NCBI GenBank assembly: GCA_963711315.1
Contig: CAVQDQ010000002.1
Location: forward strand, 248,001-312,000
Length of the DNA stretch: 64,000 bases
DNA from: PALSA-612 sp963711315
Lineage (GTDB): Bacteria; Actinomycetota; Thermoleophilia; Gaiellales; Gaiellaceae
Direction: 5' to 3'
Below are positions 49,786 through 58,399 of this stretch, piece after piece (the stretch's first letter is position 1; the number at the start of each line of letters is the position of its first letter). The notes below the pieces were generated by a model. It did not search any database. It was not told where the DNA came from and saw nothing but the letters and a program-made list of their open reading frames with translations. The position numbers were made by a program, and so were the translations under genes.

Positions 49786-50043
49786 ATGTTCACTCTGCTC
49801 GCCCAAACCGACACCGCGGTCGACGCTGGGAAGGCGATCGCGCTCGCGCTCGGCATCGGCCTCGGCTCGCTCGGAGCCGGGATCGGCATCGGAAACATCT
49901 TCGGCTCGATGATCCAGGCGGTCGCCCGCCAGCCGGAGCTCCGCGGCGAGCTCCAGGGCATCCAGTGGATCGGCTTCGCCCTCACCGAGGCCTGCGTCTT
50001 CTACGGCCTCCTGGGCGGCCTGCTCGCCTTCGTGCTCGTCTGA
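49786..50043 (+). CDS. atpE: ATP synthase F0 subunit c
   Basis: An 85-residue rotor-ring subunit of two helices. Helix 1 has the glycine repeat GIGLGSLGAGIGIG; the polar loop is ARQPEL (Arg48-Gln49-Pro50); the ion-binding carboxylate is Glu68 in FALTEACVFY. The residue after Glu68 is Ala and helix 1 has no Gln near the site, which argues for proton rather than sodium coupling. A strong GGAGGAAGG ribosome binding site precedes the ATG, as expected for the most abundant subunit. Confidence 0.96.
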   Translation: MFTLLAQTDTAVDAGKAIALALGIGLGSLGAGIGIGNIFGSMIQAVARQPELRGELQGIQWIGFALTEACVFYGLLGGLLAFVLV

Positions 50044-50582
50044 TGCCGAGCGCGCCACTGCTCGCAAGTTCGGGGATCATCGAGGTCGTCCCGGGCCTGA
50101 TGATCTGGACGCTGATCATCTTCGCGATCGTGTTCTTCGTGCTCCGGCGGTTTGCGTTCGGGCCTATCCAACAAGGCATCGACAAGCGTCGCGACCGCAT
50201 CCGTGAGGCGCTCGACGCCGCCGACCAGGCGCGCACCGAGTCGGAGCGGCTCGTCGCCCAGCAGCGCGAGGCGCTGGCGGCTGCGCGTACGCAGGCCGAG
50301 GAGATGCTCGCGGACGCACGGCGACTTGGAGAGGACCAGCAGCGTCGGCTGCGGGAGGAGCTCGACGCCGAGCGGCAGCGGCGCATCGAAGAGACGCGCA
50401 AGGACGTGGAGGCCGAGACCGCCCGCGCGATCGGCCAGATCCGCGCCGAGGTAGCGAGCCTCGCGCTCGAGGCGACGGAGAAGGTGGCCGGCAAGGTCTT
50501 GACCGACGCCGACCAGCGTCGCCTGATCGAGGAGGCGATCGACGAGCTCGACTTCTCCGCCCTGGAGAAGGAGCCCGTCTAA
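50043..50582 (+). CDS. atpF: ATP synthase F0 subunit b
   Basis: A 179-residue peripheral-stalk subunit. One N-terminal membrane helix (GLMIWTLIIFAIVFFVLRRF) is followed by a long charged coiled coil (from KRRDRIREALDAADQARTES onward) that reaches F1. It ends DELDFSALEKEPV. The ATG overlaps the atpE stop by one base (TGATG). No fusion to subunit delta is present, unlike in mycobacteria. Confidence 0.94.
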   Translation: MPSAPLLASSGIIEVVPGLMIWTLIIFAIVFFVLRRFAFGPIQQGIDKRRDRIREALDAADQARTESERLVAQQREALAAARTQAEEMLADARRLGEDQQRRLREELDAERQRRIEETRKDVEAETARAIGQIRAEVASLALEATEKVAGKVLTDADQRRLIEEAIDELDFSALEKEPV

Positions 50583-50585
50583 CCG

Positions 50586-51119
50586 ATGTCGGTCGCCGAC
50601 CGCGTGTATGCCCGTGCGCTCTATGAGGCTGCCGTCGAGCGCGGCAACGTCAAGGACCTGCAGACGCAGCTCGCCTCGGTGGCCGAGGCGATGGCCGAGC
50701 TGCCGCAGCTGCGCTCGGTGATCGGCAATCCGCAGGTGGATGCCGGCTCCAAGGCTGCGGTGCTCGAAGCGGCGGCCGGAGAGCCGGACGAGCTCATGTC
50801 GAACTTCCTGAAGCTCGTGGCCGAGAAGGGACGCGCCGGCTCGCTCGAAGGCATCCGCGCCGAGTTCGACGAGATGGTGGCGCGCGCCGAAGGGCAGCTC
50901 ACCGTCACGCTGACGACGGCGTACGAGCTCTCCGACGAGGAGGCGAAGGAGATCGTCGGTCGCATCGAGCAGGCCTCGGGCCGCAAGGTCGAGGCCTTGC
51001 GCAAGGTGGACCCGGACCTGATCGGCGGCATCGTGCTCCAGGCTGGCTCACTGCGCGCGGACGCAAGCGTTCGCGGGCGGCTCGACCGGCTGGCTCTCGA
51101 CCTGAGCTCGCGAGGTTGA
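50586..51119 (+). CDS. atpH: ATP synthase F1 subunit delta
   Basis: A 177-residue stalk subunit that joins F1 to subunit b. N-terminal helical domain with VADRVYARALYEAAVERG; C-terminal region with LTVTLTTAYELSDEEAKEIV and PDLIGGIVLQAGSLRADASV, the delta/OSCP signature. It starts 3 nt after atpF. A 138-nt spacer follows before atpA, longer than the other gaps in this operon. Confidence 0.94.
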   Translation: MSVADRVYARALYEAAVERGNVKDLQTQLASVAEAMAELPQLRSVIGNPQVDAGSKAAVLEAAAGEPDELMSNFLKLVAEKGRAGSLEGIRAEFDEMVARAEGQLTVTLTTAYELSDEEAKEIVGRIEQASGRKVEALRKVDPDLIGGIVLQAGSLRADASVRGRLDRLALDLSSRG

Positions 51120-51257
51120 CGACGTGACCAGCTTCGGATCTTCACGCTCGTATTTCCGTCTCAGTAGGCTGTTCCCGCGGCTCCTCTTGGGCCTGTCATC
51201 TTTCGCTCCGCCCGCCGACAGCCTCTCCCGTACACACTCAGAAATGAAGGAGCTTTC

Positions 51258-52784
51258 GTGAAGCTACGCCCTGAAGAGATCACCACGATCCTCAAGCAGC
51301 GCATCGAGGACTTCGCCGTCGAGACCGACCTCGCAGAGGTCGGCACAGTGCTCCAGGTCGGTGACGGCATCGCACGCGTCTACGGCCTCGAGAGCGCGGT
51401 CTCCATGGAGATGCTCGAGTTCGAGCACGGCGTTACCGGCATCGCCTTCAATCTCGAGGAGGACAACGTCGGCACGGCGCTCTTCGGCGACTGGGAGCAC
51501 GTGAAGGAAGGCGAGTCCGTGCGGCGTACGGGGCGGATCGCGAGCGTTCCGGTCGGGGAGGACCTGATCGGCCGCATCGTCAACCCGCTGGGCCAGCCCG
51601 TGGACGGCGGCCCGCCGATCGCGACCTCCGAGACGCGGCCGCTCGAGTTCAAGGCGCCGGGTGTCGTCGACCGGCAGCCCGTGAAGGAGCCCGTGCAGAC
51701 GGGCATCAAGGCGATCGACTCGATGATCCCCATCGGTCGTGGCCAGCGCGAGCTGATCATCGGCGACCGCTCGATCGGCAAGACGGCGCTGCTCGTGGAC
51801 ACGATCCTCAACCAGCGCGGCGAGGACCTTATCTGCATCTACGTGGCCATCGGCCAGAAGTCGTCGACCGTCAAGCAGGTCTATGAACGGTTGAAGGATG
51901 CCGGCGCGATGGACTACACGATCATCGTCAACGCCCCGGCGAACGAGGCGGCGCCGATGAAGTGGATGGCACCGTACGCCGGGTCGGCGATGGGCGAGCA
52001 CTTCCTGTTCCAGGGCAAGCACGCGCTCTGCATGTACGACGACCTCTCCAAGCACGCCGACGCGTATCGCCAGATGTCGCTGCTGCTGCGGCGCCCGCCG
52101 GGACGCGAGGCCTTCCCCGGCGACGTCTTCTACCTCCACTCGCGCCTGCTCGAGCGCGCGTGCAAGCTCTCGGACGATCTCGGCGGCGGCTCGCTGACGG
52201 CGCTGCCGGTGATCGAGACGCAGGCCGGCGATGTCGCCGCCTACATCCCGACGAACGTCATCTCGATCACCGACGGCCAGATCTACCTCGAGTCCGACCT
52301 CTTCTTCTCCGGCGTGCGGCCGGCGATCAACGTCGGCATCTCGGTGTCGCGCGTGGGCGGCAACGCCCAGGTGCGCGCGATCCGCCAGGTGGCAGGGCGG
52401 CTGAAGCTCGACCTCTCGCAGTACCGCGAGCTCGAGGCCTTCGCCCAGTTCGGCTCCGAGCTCGACCAGGCCACGCGTGACGCTCTCGGCCGCGGCGAGC
52501 GAATGGTCGCGACGCTCAACCAGCCGCAGTACTCGCCGTGGGCGCTCGAGGAGCAGGTCGTTGCGATCTTCGCCGGCGTCAACGGCTATCTCGATGCGAT
52601 TCCCGTCGAGGACGTCGCGCGCTTCCAGGACGAGACGCGGGAGCACCTGCGCTCGGAGGGCTCGATCTACGCGGAGATCAAGGAACAGAAGGAGCTCTCG
52701 GACGAGCTCCAGGAGAAGCTGGAAGCCGAGCTGAAGAAGGTCTCGGACCGATTCGCTCCATCGGTGACGGACGCCGCCGCCTAG
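51258..52784 (+). CDS. atpA: ATP synthase F1 subunit alpha
   Basis: A 508-residue F1 subunit. Walker A GDRSIGKTALLVDTILNQ; VCIYVAIGQK-type segment ICIYVAIGQKSSTVKQVYE; the alpha signature PAINVGISVSRVGGNAQVRA; and N-terminal LQVGDGIARVYGLESAVSME. It carries non-catalytic nucleotide sites and regulates the beta subunits. GTG 51258 follows GAAGGAGC. The atpG gene begins 3 nt after its stop. Confidence 0.97.
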   Translation: MKLRPEEITTILKQRIEDFAVETDLAEVGTVLQVGDGIARVYGLESAVSMEMLEFEHGVTGIAFNLEEDNVGTALFGDWEHVKEGESVRRTGRIASVPVGEDLIGRIVNPLGQPVDGGPPIATSETRPLEFKAPGVVDRQPVKEPVQTGIKAIDSMIPIGRGQRELIIGDRSIGKTALLVDTILNQRGEDLICIYVAIGQKSSTVKQVYERLKDAGAMDYTIIVNAPANEAAPMKWMAPYAGSAMGEHFLFQGKHALCMYDDLSKHADAYRQMSLLLRRPPGREAFPGDVFYLHSRLLERACKLSDDLGGGSLTALPVIETQAGDVAAYIPTNVISITDGQIYLESDLFFSGVRPAINVGISVSRVGGNAQVRAIRQVAGRLKLDLSQYRELEAFAQFGSELDQATRDALGRGERMVATLNQPQYSPWALEEQVVAIFAGVNGYLDAIPVEDVARFQDETREHLRSEGSIYAEIKEQKELSDELQEKLEAELKKVSDRFAPSVTDAAA

Positions 52785-52787
52785 CTC

Positions 52788-53678
52788 ATGGCAACCGTCC
52801 AGGATCTCCGACGGCGTATCCGCTCCGTCACGAATACGCGCAAGATCACGAAGGCGATGGAGCTCGTGGCGAGCGCGCGGCTGCGGCGCGCGCAGGCGCG
52901 CATCGAGGCGATGCGCCCGTTCGCCGACCGGATGCTGGAGCTGATGGTGGGCACGGCGCGCGCGGCCGCCTCCGTCCACGGCCTGCCGCTGCTGCAGCAG
53001 CGCGACGTGAACACCGTCGCCATCCTCCCGCTGACGGGTGACCGCGGCCTGGCGGGCTCGTTCAACACCCAGGTGCTCCGTCACGCGTTCGCCCTCGACC
53101 GCAGTCTCCGGCGCGACGGTCTCGATGTGCGTTGGCTCGTAGCCGGCCGCAAAGGCGCTTCGACTCTGCGCTTCCGTCGCTACGTGGTCGAGCAGGCCTG
53201 GACGGGCTTCTCCGACCGGCCCGCCTATGCGGATGCGCAGGCGCTCGCCAACCGGCTCTCCGAGCTGTACGTCGCGGAGGAGATCGACCGCGCAGTCGTC
53301 ATCTACAACCACTACGTGTCGCCGCTCGTGCAGACGGTCGTGGAGCAGGACGTGCTGCCGATCTCCGAGGACCTGCTCGCCCGCAGCGACGAGGCGGAGC
53401 GGGAGTCGGCGCTGCTCGGCGACGTCATCTACGAGCCGGAGCCGGAGGAGATCCTGGCGCGCCTGCTGCCCTTCTACCTCGAGACCGAGCTCTACCGTGC
53501 CTTGCTCGAGTCCGCCGCCTCCGAGCAAGGAGCACGGATGACGGCCATGCGCAACGCGTCGAAGAACGCGGGCGAGCTCATCGACTCGCTCACGCTGCAG
53601 ATGAACCGTGCGCGCCAGGCGGAGATCACGCAGGAGATCCTCGAAGTCGTCGCGGGAGCGGACGCTCTTACTCAGTAA
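52788..53678 (+). CDS. atpG: ATP synthase F1 subunit gamma
   Basis: A 296-residue central-shaft subunit. N-terminal helix TVQDLRRRIRSVTNTRKITK and C-terminal helix MRNASKNAGELIDSLTLQMN with RARQAEITQEILEVVAGADA are the conserved gamma ends. Its last 24 codons lie inside a 109-bp direct repeat that occurs again at 53723-53831 without the rest of the gene. The usual next genes atpD and atpC do not follow; a hairpin and an unrelated lipoprotein gene come instead. Confidence 0.95.
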   Translation: MATVQDLRRRIRSVTNTRKITKAMELVASARLRRAQARIEAMRPFADRMLELMVGTARAAASVHGLPLLQQRDVNTVAILPLTGDRGLAGSFNTQVLRHAFALDRSLRRDGLDVRWLVAGRKGASTLRFRRYVVEQAWTGFSDRPAYADAQALANRLSELYVAEEIDRAVVIYNHYVSPLVQTVVEQDVLPISEDLLARSDEAERESALLGDVIYEPEPEEILARLLPFYLETELYRALLESAASEQGARMTAMRNASKNAGELIDSLTLQMNRARQAEITQEILEVVAGADALTQ

Positions 53679-53714
53679 GAAGGGGGCCCACGGGGGAAAC
53701 ATGGTTTCCCCCGT
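53606..53714 (+). repeat. 109-bp direct repeat, copy 1 (end of atpG plus hairpin)
   Basis: Identical over 109 bp to 53723-53831, with an 8-bp spacer (GTTGATTG) between the copies. It contains the last 24 codons of atpG, its TAA stop, and a hairpin. Confidence 0.95.
53690..53714 (+). terminator. Perfect hairpin after atpG, copy 1
   Basis: ACGGGGGAAAC (53690-53700) pairs perfectly with GTTTCCCCCGT (53704-53714) around the loop ATG. It lies 11 nt after the atpG stop. No T run follows. Confidence 0.55.
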
Positions 53715-53722
53715 GTTGATTG

Positions 53723-53831
53723 CCGTGCGCGCCAGGCGGAGATCACGCAGGAGATCCTCGAAGTCGTCGCGGGAGCGGACGCTCTTACTCAGTAAGAAGG
53801 GGGCCCACGGGGGAAACATGGTTTCCCCCGT
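53723..53831 (+). repeat. 109-bp direct repeat, copy 2
   Basis: Exact copy of 53606-53714, giving a 117-bp tandem unit. The atpG tail in it has no gene in front, so it is a dead fragment. Divergence from copy 1 is zero. Confidence 0.95.
53807..53831 (+). terminator. Perfect hairpin, copy 2
   Basis: Second copy of the 11-bp stem with an ATG loop, in the duplicated segment. Confidence 0.5.
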
Positions 53832-53874
53832 CCCAGTTAACGCAGTTACCACTGGAACGCAACTTCGCCGTAGC

Positions 53875-53880
53875 TACATT
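53875..53880 (+). promoter_or_regulatory. -10-like box TACATT
   Basis: TACATT lies 6 nt before ATG 53887 of the lipoprotein gene. A GGAAC lies upstream at 53854-53858, but its spacing does not fit an ECF promoter. Confidence 0.35.
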
Positions 53881-53886
53881 TCCGCG

Positions 53887-54561
53887 ATGCGTCGCCCAGT
53901 CGTGCTTGCGCTGCTTGCGGCCGCGCTCGCGTTGCCTGTCGCGGGCTGCGGCGGCGACTCGACTGCGGCAGACACCGAGCCACCGCCTCCACCTACTGCG
54001 GCGCAGCCCCCGTCACCACCCTCACCGCCGCCGCCGCCGGCAAAGCCTTCTCCGACGTTCGTAAAGGCTGACCTCGAGCGGATCGCGCTCGGCCCGAAGA
54101 ACGCCCCGCCCGGACTGAGCTACGTCAAGGACGAGTCCGGCCCGATGTCGCTCGACGACGCCGGCCTCGTGCTGCCGGCGCAAAGGCGCCCGTTGCTGGC
54201 TCTCGGCTTCGTGGCCATGCACGACAGCGTGTTCGTCTCCAAGCGGCCGGGGACCGACCAGCGCGTTTCCCAGCGGATCTGGCTGTTCAAGAAACGCAGC
54301 GGCGCTATGGCCTGGCTGCAGAAGACGAAGGAAGACGCCATCCAGCTGCAGTTCGCCGAAGTGGATTCGCCGGTGCTCGGTGACGGGTCCTGGGCCGCCG
54401 GCGGCCTGATCCAGGTGGGTGGCGGTCAGGGACTCACGCATGCCTTCCGGCTCGGTAACACGGTGCATACGATCTTGATGTACGGCGACGCCACTCCACC
54501 GAACGCAGCGGGCGCGCTGGCTGCCGCGCGGGCGGCGCTCGCGAAGGCGCGAAAGGGCTAG
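53887..54561 (+). CDS. Putative lipoprotein with proline-rich linker
   Basis: A 224-residue lipoprotein: lipobox PVAGC with Cys21, then a long proline-rich linker (TEPPPPPTAAQPPSPPSPPP) and a globular domain of about 160 residues with no recognised family. It lies between the truncated ATP synthase operon and locus B, 68 nt before its MoxR gene. ATG 53887 was chosen for the lipobox and the TACATT box; the longer open frame upstream only reads through the repeat. Confidence 0.72.
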   Translation: MRRPVVLALLAAALALPVAGCGGDSTAADTEPPPPPTAAQPPSPPSPPPPPAKPSPTFVKADLERIALGPKNAPPGLSYVKDESGPMSLDDAGLVLPAQRRPLLALGFVAMHDSVFVSKRPGTDQRVSQRIWLFKKRSGAMAWLQKTKEDAIQLQFAEVDSPVLGDGSWAAGGLIQVGGGQGLTHAFRLGNTVHTILMYGDATPPNAAGALAAARAALAKARKG

Positions 54562-54629
54562 CCACAAACAATCCCGCGTGGCACTCGTCCAAAAGGGCGA
54601 CGCCCGGCGGCTACGATCGAGAGAGGACG

Positions 54630-55679
54630 ATGGAATCCGAGGTCGCGTTCGACGAGAAGACCGAGTTTGACCGTGCGGTCGACGTAGCCGACCGCTTCCT
54701 CGCCAACGTCGAGACAGTCGTGCTCGGCAAGCGCGAGGAGATCAAGCTCGTGCTCTCCGCCATGACGTGCGGTGGCCATGTGCTGCTCGAGGACGTGCCG
54801 GGCACGGCGAAGACCGTCCTCGCCCGCACGATCGCCCGCACCATCGATGGCGCATCGACCGCCCGCATCCAGTGCACGCCCGACCTCCAGCCGACGGATG
54901 TCACGGGCTTATCGGTGTTCGACCAGCGGACGCGCGACTTCGAGTTCCGGCCGGGGCCGATCTTCGCGAACGTCGTGCTCGTCGACGAGGTGAACCGGGC
55001 GACGCCCAAGACACAGTCGGCGCTGCTCGAGGCCATGGCCGAGCGCCAGGTGACCGTGGACGGGATCACGCGTGAGCTGCCCGACCCCTTTCTGCTGCTC
55101 GCCACCGAGAACCCGATCGAGTACGAAGGAACGTTCCCTCTGCCGGAGGCCCAGCTCGACCGCTTCTTCCTGAAGACCGCGCTCGGTTATCCCGGCGTCG
55201 AGGACGAGCTGACGATCCTCGACGAGCAGCGTGTCGTCCACCCGCTGGAAAGCCTCGAGCCCGCCGTCGGCCTCGAGGACATCGCCGTGCTCCGGGCCGC
55301 CGTGCAGAGCGTCTACGTCGACGACGTCCTCAAGCGCTGGCTCGTCGAGCTCGTGCGCGCGACCAGGGAGCTCGACGACGTCGCCATGGGAGCCTCCGTG
55401 CGCGGCAGCCTCGCGCTGGAACGCGCCGCCCGCGCATGGGCCCTGCTCCATGGAAGGGAGTACGTCGTGCCGCTCGACGTCGAGCAGCTGTTCGTGCCCG
55501 TGATCTCGCACCGGCTCGTGTTCCGCTCCGGCTTTCTCGCCCGCGCCCGCGCCAGCGGCTGGGCGGCCGCGATCGAAGACTTCCGCCGGCAGTGCCTCGA
55601 GCTGGCCCCCGTCCCCGGCTCCGAGGAGGACCCGCTGTTCGAGGGTCCGCACCCGGCTGTCGCGGACGACACCCGGTGA
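54630..55679 (+). CDS. MoxR-family AAA+ ATPase (locus B, first gene)
   Basis: A 349-residue MoxR ATPase closely similar to the locus A copy: Walker A EDVPGTAKT (Lys61), Walker B VLVDEVNR (116-123), shared runs TARIQCTPDLQPTDVTGLSV-like and LATENPIEYEGTFPLPEAQL, and GASVRGSLALERAARAWALL. It should power the partner VWA proteins. A TACGAT box lies 12 nt and a GAGAGG ribosome binding site 4 nt before the ATG. The stop overlaps the DUF58 start by 4 nt. Confidence 0.94.
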   Translation: MESEVAFDEKTEFDRAVDVADRFLANVETVVLGKREEIKLVLSAMTCGGHVLLEDVPGTAKTVLARTIARTIDGASTARIQCTPDLQPTDVTGLSVFDQRTRDFEFRPGPIFANVVLVDEVNRATPKTQSALLEAMAERQVTVDGITRELPDPFLLLATENPIEYEGTFPLPEAQLDRFFLKTALGYPGVEDELTILDEQRVVHPLESLEPAVGLEDIAVLRAAVQSVYVDDVLKRWLVELVRATRELDDVAMGASVRGSLALERAARAWALLHGREYVVPLDVEQLFVPVISHRLVFRSGFLARARASGWAAAIEDFRRQCLELAPVPGSEEDPLFEGPHPAVADDTR

Positions 55680-56578
55680 CTTTCACTCTCGTTCCGAGGG
55701 GCCGCCTGATGGGTCTCTCGTTCGGGACGATGCGCAGCTACCGGCGTGGGGCGGGGTCGGATGTGGCCGGCTCGCGCCCGTATCAGGAAGGCGACAACCT
55801 GCACACCATCGACTGGGCGGCCTCCGCCCGGCTGTCGTCCGCGCGCGAGCGCGACGAGTTCATCGTCCGCGAGCGGTTCGCCGAGGAGGCGCCGCGCGTC
55901 GTGCTCGTGTGCGACCGCCGGCCCGAAATGGCGTTCTTCCGCCCGCCGCTGCCCTGGCTCGACAAGGCGGAGACGATGCGCGAGGCGATCGAGCTCATCA
56001 TCCAGAGCGCGGCGCTGGTGGGCGGCTTCATCGGCTACGTGGACCTGGCGGAGGGCGAGCCGTACTGGCTGCCGCCGCAAGGCGGCCGCCGTCTCTGGGA
56101 GCTCCGCGAGGAGCGGCTGCCGTCGACGGCGTTCGGGGCGCCCGAGGGCAGCCTCGCCGAGGCCGTTCTCTATCTCACCGAGCACACGAAGGCGGTGACT
56201 CCGGGCAGCTTCGTCTTCGTGCTTTCGGACTTCCTCGACCCGCCACCCGTAGACGTCTGGCTGAAGGCGCTCGAGCGACGTCTCGACATCGTGCCGGTCG
56301 TCGTCCAGGACCCGACCTGGGAGCAGAGCTTCCCGGACGTGAACGGCATCGTCGTGCCCATGCGAGATCCGAGGTCCGGGCGTCTGGCTGACGTTCGCGT
56401 CACACGGCGCGAGGCGGCCAGGCGGCGGACGGCAAACGAGGAGCGCCTCGCATCGCTGTTGGACGAGCTCGAGGGGCTAGGCCTCGATCCGGTGCTCGTC
56501 TCGTCGAGCGACCCCACCGACATCCTCGCCGCCTTCCTCGACTGGGCCGACCTCCGCAACCTGAGGCGCGTGGCATGA
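55676..56578 (+). CDS. DUF58 protein (locus B)
   Basis: A 300-residue DUF58 protein, the same length as the locus A copy. The hallmark GSRPYQEGDNLHTIDWAASA is near residues 36-55; the degenerate VWA core holds FVFVLSDFLDPPPVDVW and VVVQDPTWEQSFPDV, the latter almost identical in locus A (VIVQDPIWEQSFPDV). GTG 55676 overlaps the MoxR stop (GTGA), and its own stop overlaps the next ATG. Function follows from the genomic pairing with MoxR. Confidence 0.92.
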   Translation: MTFTLVPRGRLMGLSFGTMRSYRRGAGSDVAGSRPYQEGDNLHTIDWAASARLSSARERDEFIVRERFAEEAPRVVLVCDRRPEMAFFRPPLPWLDKAETMREAIELIIQSAALVGGFIGYVDLAEGEPYWLPPQGGRRLWELREERLPSTAFGAPEGSLAEAVLYLTEHTKAVTPGSFVFVLSDFLDPPPVDVWLKALERRLDIVPVVVQDPTWEQSFPDVNGIVVPMRDPRSGRLADVRVTRREAARRRTANEERLASLLDELEGLGLDPVLVSSSDPTDILAAFLDWADLRNLRRVA

Positions 56579-57571
56579 CCGTGCGCCGCGTACTGCCGGC
56601 GGCGCTGCTCGTCGTGGCGGCCGTTGCCGTCAGCCTCGTCCTCATCTTGCGGGCGAGGTGGCGGGGACCAGCAGACGCAACCGGTGGTCGACACGCCGGA
56701 GATCGACGTCGAGCTCGCCCTGTCGCCGCGAACTCCTGCCTTCGGGGACATCCTCACGGCCACCGTCGGCGTCACGGTCGATCGGCGGCGGGTCGATCCG
56801 GACTCGGTCCGGGTGCGGCAAGCGTTCTCGCCCTGGGGTGAGATACGTAAGCCAGAACAGACGCGGCACGATGCGGAGCGCACGAGCTTCATCAGCACGA
56901 CGTACTCGCTGCGCTGCGTGATCAGCCCGTGCGTTCCCCAGCGCGAGACGTCCCAGCTCGAGTTCGACCCGGCCGTGGTCACCTTCCGGCGGACGGAGAA
57001 CCCGAAGGAACAGCACTCGATCGAGGAGCGCTGGCCGGTGCTCGTCGTCCACTCGAATCTCGTCTCGGCCGATCTCGAGCGCCGTGAAGCGGCTGTGAGC
57101 CCGTGGAAGGCCGACCTCGTGGGACTACCTGCTACGACCTACTCGATCTCGCCCGGGCTGCTGCGGGGCCTGCTCTTCGGCGGTGCGCTGCTACTCGCGC
57201 TGGCAGGCGTTGCGCTGGCCTTGCGCGCCATGCCCTACCGGGAGCCGGAGCCGGAGCCCGAGCCCGAGCCCGAGCCGCTGCCCGTGCTGCCGCCACTCGA
57301 GCTGGCGCTGATCCTGTTGAGCGAGGACGTACAGGAGAACGGCGAGGCCGACCGCCGCCGCGCGCTCGAGCTCGTGGCCGAGGAGATGGAGGCGCGCGAC
57401 GAGCTGGCGCTCGCGCGCAAGGCGCGCGCGATGGCGTGGGCCGAGGCGACGCCGACGCTGGCGGAGACGAGCGGTCTCGCGGACAACGTACGCGCGCAGC
57501 TGGCGCTGCTCGAGCCCGACGAGCCGGCAGAAGAAGTGGAGGAGGCCGATGCGCCTGCGCCCGCGCCGTAG
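56575..57571 (+). CDS. Lipoprotein-like membrane protein, single frameshift (locus B)
   Basis: Counterpart of the locus A lipoprotein. ATG 56575 begins an export signal (VLPAALLVVAAVAVS). Near 56640 the frame moves by one base: the second frame gives a possible lipobox ending in SSSC, then a Gly-rich segment and the main domain (IDVELALSPRTPAFGDILTA) with a Cys pair in LRCVISPCVP, a membrane helix (LLFGGALLLALAGVALALRA), the linker EPEPEPEPEPEPLP and a cytosolic helical tail. Repaired length is about 332 residues. It overlaps the VWA-1 gene by 23 nt. Confidence 0.72.
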
Positions 57572-58399
57572 TCGTCGCCAGGCGGTCTCGAGCTACGACA
57601 TCCGCGCCCTGCGCCGGGGGCGACTGCGCGCGGGAGCGCTCCGAGTGGTGCTCGCCGGCGGCGCGGTCGCCCTGCTGGGAGCGGCCGGCGCCTCGGCGCG
57701 TGGCCTCGACGTCCGCGAGCGAAGCTTCCTACCGCCCGGCTCTACCGGCGTCGTCGTGATCGACGTCTCGCTGAGCATCGCCGAGGCGAACTACGTCGAC
57801 GTTCGGAGAACGCTGAGGCAGCTCATCCGGATCGATGCTCCCGTCGGGCTCGTCTTCTTCTCCGACATTCCGTATGAGCTGCTGCCGCCGGGCACCCCCG
57901 CGTCGGAGCTCGAGCCGCTGCTGGGCGTGCTCCAGCCGTCCAAGTCGAAGGCTGCGCCCCCCATCAACCCGTGGTGGGACACGTTCCGGGCGGGCACGCG
58001 GATCTCGGCCGCGATGGCGCTGGCGCGGGACATGCTCGTACGCGACAAGGTGAAGGACGGCTTCATCGTTCTCGTCAGCGATCTCGAGACCGCGCCCGAC
58101 GACGTTCAGGCGACGACGCGTGTGCTCCAGGACATCCAGCGCAGCGATATCGACATGCGCGTCGTCCCCATGTCAGCGTCCAGCGACTCTCTTCGCCTCT
58201 TCCAGGGCATGCTCGGGCCGAAAGCGTTCGCAGCGCTGCCCAAGTCGACCGGCGAAGAGCGGCGCTTCCAGAATGCGCTCGGCTCAGGCGTGCCGACCGG
58301 GTTGCTCGCGCTCGGCGGCTTGCTCTTCGCACTGCTCGCCCTGCACGAGCAGTTCTCGGGACGTTTGGCGCTGCCACGCCTGAAGGGACGAGAGGATGA
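57549..58399 (+). CDS. VWA-domain membrane protein (VWA-1, locus B), probable 3' frameshift
   Basis: A VWA protein with an N-terminal membrane helix (about 31-50), MIDAS motif DVSLS at 72-76, and the conserved GLVFFSDIPYELLPPGTPAS seen in locus A. A C-terminal hydrophobic helix (LLALGGLLFALLALHEQF) follows. The open frame runs on to 58511, overlapping the next gene by 116 nt with Arg-rich junk, whereas a frame one step away stops at 58399 in the usual 4-nt overlap. A one-base loss near 58385 is therefore likely. ATG 57549 follows GGAGGAGG. Confidence 0.8.

Noticed and set aside
51264..53852. An 862-codon open frame on the minus strand under atpA and atpG
   Set aside because: It is antisense to two clearly conserved genes, has Arg/His/Asp-biased composition, and repeats only because of the 109-bp DNA repeat. 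It is a shadow caused by high GC.
53854..53880. GGAAC before the lipoprotein gene as a second ECF promoter
   Set aside because: No CGaCTA-like element lies 16-17 nt downstream, so the spacing does not match.
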